Below are positions 60,601 through 64,000 of a stretch of DNA of 64,000 bases, piece by piece. The position numbers and the translations under genes are program-made. The stretch is from assembly GCA_008330645.1 (NCBI GenBank), contig VLTN01000090.1, positions 1 through 64,000 on the forward strand. The letters run 5' to 3'. The first letter of the stretch is position 1. Every line of letters begins with the position of its first letter. The notes beneath the pieces were generated by a model. It searched no databases. It was given only the letters and a program-made list of their open reading frames with translations, and was not told the DNA's origin. This DNA is from Cafeteria roenbergensis. Taxonomy: Eukaryota > Sar > Bigyra > Bicosoecida > Cafeteriaceae.

Positions 60601-63600
60601 CGGCCGGATGCGCCGCGGATGTCGATGTGACGGACAGAGCGGTGATGTGGCCCCACAGCGCAACGCTGCGGTCGCTCGGCAGCCAGTCGTTGGCAGCTGC
60701 TGCGCCTGCTGCAAGTACATCTGCGACGAGCGACTCCGCATCGCTCACTGCCTGCCGAGCGGCGTCGCGCCACCGGGCCTCGGCTGACGTCACGACGCCC
60801 CACCCGGCCCGCTGGCCCGCCGACGTCGCCTCACTGAGAGACGCAGCCTCAGCATCGCTCAGGGCAGCCAGCACCTCCGAGGGAACAGCAGAGGCCACGC
60901 TGAGCGCCGCTGGGAGCCACTCCGACACGGAGAGGACCACGGTGCTGCCGGAGGACGATGCAGAGCCGAAGGCAGAGCCGCCGGCCGGCGCTGCAGCAGA
61001 GGCCTCGTCCTCCTCGTCGGCGTCATCAGCTCCTGCCTGCGCCTCCTCGTCGTCGGCCTCCTCACCGATACCACGGCCGCTGCCGCTGCAGGCTCCGCTG
61101 CCGTATTCAGCAGCCGCTTGCGACGGCGTCGTCAGCATTGCCCGGCGGGCGTCAACGCCTGGGGGCAAGGCAGAGCGCGGCACGCCAGACGCGGTCAGCA
61201 GCGAGTCAGCTGCGGCGTTGGCGTCGCTTGCAGCAGCCTTGAGCACCGCTGCATCTCTCGCAAGCTGGTCCAGCGCTCGTGCGTCGAAGCGATACGCGGC
61301 GCCACTGCCGCCACCACTCCTTCCGCCGGCCAAGCTGCCGGCACGGACTCCAGCTCCGACCGTCGCCCCGCCGGCTGCGCCAGCAGCGGCGGCGAGAGCC
61401 GCGGTCGAGCCGATGATTGAGACCAACGCTGCCCTGCCAGCGGCCTCCAGAGCAACACGGCATCTCTCGGCATCGACTCGCGACTGTGGAGACGTCGACG
61501 CGCCGTCGAAGGAGGAGGAGGTGGACGCCGACACGAGGGCACCCGGCCACCACGACTGACCCACGAAACCGCCCAACGTGCCCGCAGGACCCTCCGATCC
61601 AGCCGATGCCGCAGCCGAAGACGACGACGACGACGACGACGACGAAAGCGCCGTGCCTGCAGCGACCGCCTCGCCGAGCTGGATGGCCTGCCCGCGACGG
61701 CGCTGCGACACGTCGCCCACCGCAGCAGCAGCCTCGTCAGCATCGCCGCTGGCATCAGCCGACGACTGCATGGTCTCACCGGCAGCCGCCGTCGCTGCCG
61801 AGCCCACGACGTACCGCAGCCCCGACGCCACGGCCGCCCTCCACAGCAGCGGGAGCGACTGCGAGCCGAGCGCGGCGGCAACCCGTGACACCGTCGCCTT
61901 GGCCAAGTGCTCTGCCACGTCAAGCGACGCCTCCGCTTCGGTTGTGTCCATGTCAGAAGTCGATGCGCGGTTTCGAAGCTGGATTCGAGCAACTTCCACG
62001 CCCGAAACGGCCGCGACAGTCCCAGACGCCATATGCGACCAGCACTCGTCAGCAACGGCCGGCGCGACCGTCCGGCGGATGACGCTTCCCATGCCCGTGG
62101 CCTCCGCACGACCCGCAGCGACGACTCCCAGAGCTGCTGCCAGCCGCGACGCAGCTGTTGCGGCTGCCGCTACGGCAGAGCTCGCGTTCGCCAAGGCGGC
62201 GCGCACTTCCGGAATGAGAGACATCGTGGAATCGCTCAGCAGAGCTGAGCCCCCGGCCACGTGACCAGCGCCGTGTCCTGGAGACGGACCGGCCGAGCCC
62301 GCAGCCGGAGAAGCGACGAGGAATGCCACCACGCCGGTCACGGCCGTTTGGACAGACATCACCAGCTGAGCGACGCTGAGCGACGACCTTCCGATCGAAG
62401 TCACTCTGTTGACCGTCTCAGCGGGCGGGCGGAGCGTCGTCCGACCAGCAGCCGCAACGGCTCCCAGCGAGGCCGCCGCGGCCGATGCTGCGCGCAGCAG
62501 CTTGCGCAGTGCCTCCCCGTCGACGCCTGCCTGTGCCTCTGGCTGGGCCTCAGGGTGGGCATGCATGCCCGGCCGTGCCTCGGCCATTGAGCTGGCAGCC
62601 TTGGCAGCAGAGAGCCACGCACGCGCAACTGCAGTCTCTGCAGCTGCTGCTGCTCTGGCTGCGCCTGCAGCTGCGCCCTGGTGGGCGCGAGACGGGGCCG
62701 TTGCAAAAGCGAGAGACGCTGCATCTCTCACCGCACGACCCAGGCAAAAGCCAACGGTCTGGTCACGCGAAGCCGCAGCAGATCCCGAAGGAGCGCGGGC
62801 ACTGCCAGCATCGGACGTGCCGTGGCCTGTGAGCACAGCGCTCAAGCGAGCCACGCGGTGCATAGCCGACAACTCCGCAGTCGCCGCAGCCAAGTCGGCG
62901 GCCGCATCGTGGACGGTTGCGGCAACGTCTGCGCATGCCGCAGCAGCCGCCGCTGCAGCGCCGCGGGCCCCAGCAGCAGCCCTTGCCCGGCACGCCTCCG
63001 CAGCAGCAGCAGCCACAGCCGCGCGCTCCCAGCGGTCCAGACCGCCACGGCCACGGCTTCGGCTTCCACCCCGCTGGCTGCTGGAGCGGGCGCTCTTGGT
63101 CGATCGCATCTCAGCAGAGCCTGCGGCACGAGCGGCCTGACAGGCTGCCGCAAACACCTCAGCCGCTGCAGCGGCCAAGGCTGTGGCGGCAACGGGCTCC
63201 GTGGCCGCGGCATCAACCAGCGGCACGCTGTCGGCTGTCCGCGACGCTCGCTGCGGCGCCTCCCCGAAAGAGCCGTGGGAGGAGGCCGACACCGTCGCAG
63301 CCGCCGCCACAGCAGCAGCAGCCAAGGACGAGGCAAGCTGCAGCGCCGCTGGAACCCAAGGGCTCTGCCGACAGAGCGACTTTTCATAAAAGGCAACGAG
63401 CGACGCGGGCGAGGTGCGCTTCCCATGGGCGGGTGCAATTGGTGCAGACTGAGCGGCTGCCACCACTGCCGACGACGACGACGACGACTGTGACGACGAC
63501 TGTGACGACGACTGTGACGACGACGACTGTGACGAGGCGGACGAGGACGAGGACGAGGGCAGCGACGAGGTCGCAGCCGCCGCTTGCCTCGCCCCCATGG

Positions 63601-64000
63601 ACGCGACGGCGCGAAGAGCCTCGGCAGAGCCTCCCTGGCACCGTGCCGCCGTCAGCTCCGCCGCCGCAAGCAGCACCGTGGCTGCCCGCACACCAGCGGT
63701 CGCAGCCAGGCCAGGGCCGACTTCGCCGTGATGGCCGCCACTGTGGGATGACGTCATCAGCTGGCTCTGCAGGCAGACCATGGGGTCTGCACCCCGCTGC
63801 TCCGCGTCGTTCAGGCTGCGAGCCAGCGCGGTGGGAACGCCAATCGACGCCAGCGCAGATGCCGCTGCAGCTCTGCCAGCAGATCCCGCTCCGGCAGCGG
63901 CCACGGCCGCTGCGGCAGCAGCACGAAGCAGAGCTGCAATCGAAGCGTCAGCTGGATGCGCCTCTTCCGTTGCCGCGAGCGCAGCTGCGACAACGCGCAT
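48116..64000 (-). CDS. MDN1: Midasin, carboxy-terminal 5294 residues (partial)
   Basis: Midasin (Rea1/Mdn1) is the dynein-like AAA+ ATPase that strips assembly factors, including the BOP1-PES1-WDR12 complex, from pre-60S particles. One uninterrupted frame runs off the window, so the start is unknown. The end is diagnostic: GDYRTGKRLNMRRVVGYIAS, then RRDAIWLRRTKPSKRTYQVL, then the MIDAS metal site LMLDDSRSMRG near 48870-48900. Later come LLVIVTDGL and VLVIVDDVDPRNS. Before it lies the acidic D/E-rich domain (about 49200-52140), with EDVSDQIRDVGQVEGTRGEE as in other midasins and LSKGFSQ just upstream. The remaining 11-12 kb (52.2-64 kb) is an Ala/Ser-rich helical linker with many Ser runs and no AAA+ module. 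The ATPase ring must therefore lie beyond 64000, and the whole protein is likely much larger than the usual 4900-5600 residues. No introns are visible. Confidence 0.9.
52634..52714. repeat. (gatgac)n repeat coding poly-Ser in midasin
   Basis: About 80 bp of gac/gat triplets, read on the minus strand as gtc/atc-offset tcg/tca codons, coding an unbroken run of more than 25 serines just before the acidic domain. Confidence 0.85.
54648..54736. repeat. (ctg)n repeat coding Ser/Gly run in midasin
   Basis: Mostly ctg triplets with ccg interruptions; the minus strand reads agc/ggc, coding a Ser run with Gly. It uses a different serine codon family from the gac repeat at 52.6 kb. Confidence 0.85.
58136..58174. 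repeat. (gac)n repeat coding poly-Ser
   Basis: Short gac triplet tract in the midasin linker, read as tcg serine codons on the minus strand. Confidence 0.8.
58907..58945. repeat. (gag)n(gac)n repeat coding poly-Ser
   Basis: Compound gag then gac triplets; the minus strand reads tcg then tcc serine codons. Confidence 0.8.
63470..63561. repeat. (gac)n with 12-bp repeat coding Ser-Gln runs
   Basis: gac triplets interrupted by a 12-bp tgtgacgacgac unit; the minus strand reads Ser runs punctuated by Gln (SSSQ) repeats near the window end. Confidence 0.8.

Overview
The window comes from the nuclear genome of a GC-rich unicellular eukaryote. Genes carry short spliceosomal introns of about 160-420 bp, nearly all opening with GTGAG and closing with CAG. 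The content is that of an aerobic protist or alga with mitochondrial complexes I, III and IV, a TM9 endomembrane protein, cullin 4, ribosome-assembly factors, and an inner-arm axonemal dynein light chain that implies a motile flagellum at some stage. The lineage cannot be fixed from the sequence alone.

Bases 1-4492 are much more AT-rich and foreign. They hold the decayed remains of a nucleocytovirus-type primase/origin-binding helicase (plus strand), an open virus-type ankyrin-like gene (minus strand), and 700 bp of hairpins and direct repeats. The block ends in a perfect 130-bp palindrome with no loop (4363-4492). At 4492/4493 the sequence switches abruptly into an intron of a host gene. That gene (4493-7924, minus) has a start exon and eleven exons of exactly 99 nt, each coding one 33-residue ankyrin repeat, and its 3' part is severed by the foreign block.

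From 7.9 to 48 kb genes are packed in divergent pairs that share short upstream regions: ankyrin gene / orphan 1244-residue protein; BOP1 / CUL4; (p28 dynein light chain, TM9SF) / (QCR6, NDUFV2); TCTP / COX6B; unknown multi-exon gene / eIF3m; DENN-tail-like protein / MSS51-tail-like protein. A second ankyrin gene (46009-47751) repeats the one-repeat-per-exon plan. The last 15.9 kb is one uninterrupted minus-strand reading frame, the carboxy-terminal part of an enormous midasin (MDN1) whose AAA+ ring lies beyond the window.

Functional links: QCR6, NDUFV2 and COX6B supply subunits of respiratory complexes III, I and IV within 5.6 kb. BOP1 and midasin act in the same 60S ribosome-assembly pathway. 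Several genes use micro-exons (3, 6, 14 and 22 nt) that conserved protein motifs support.
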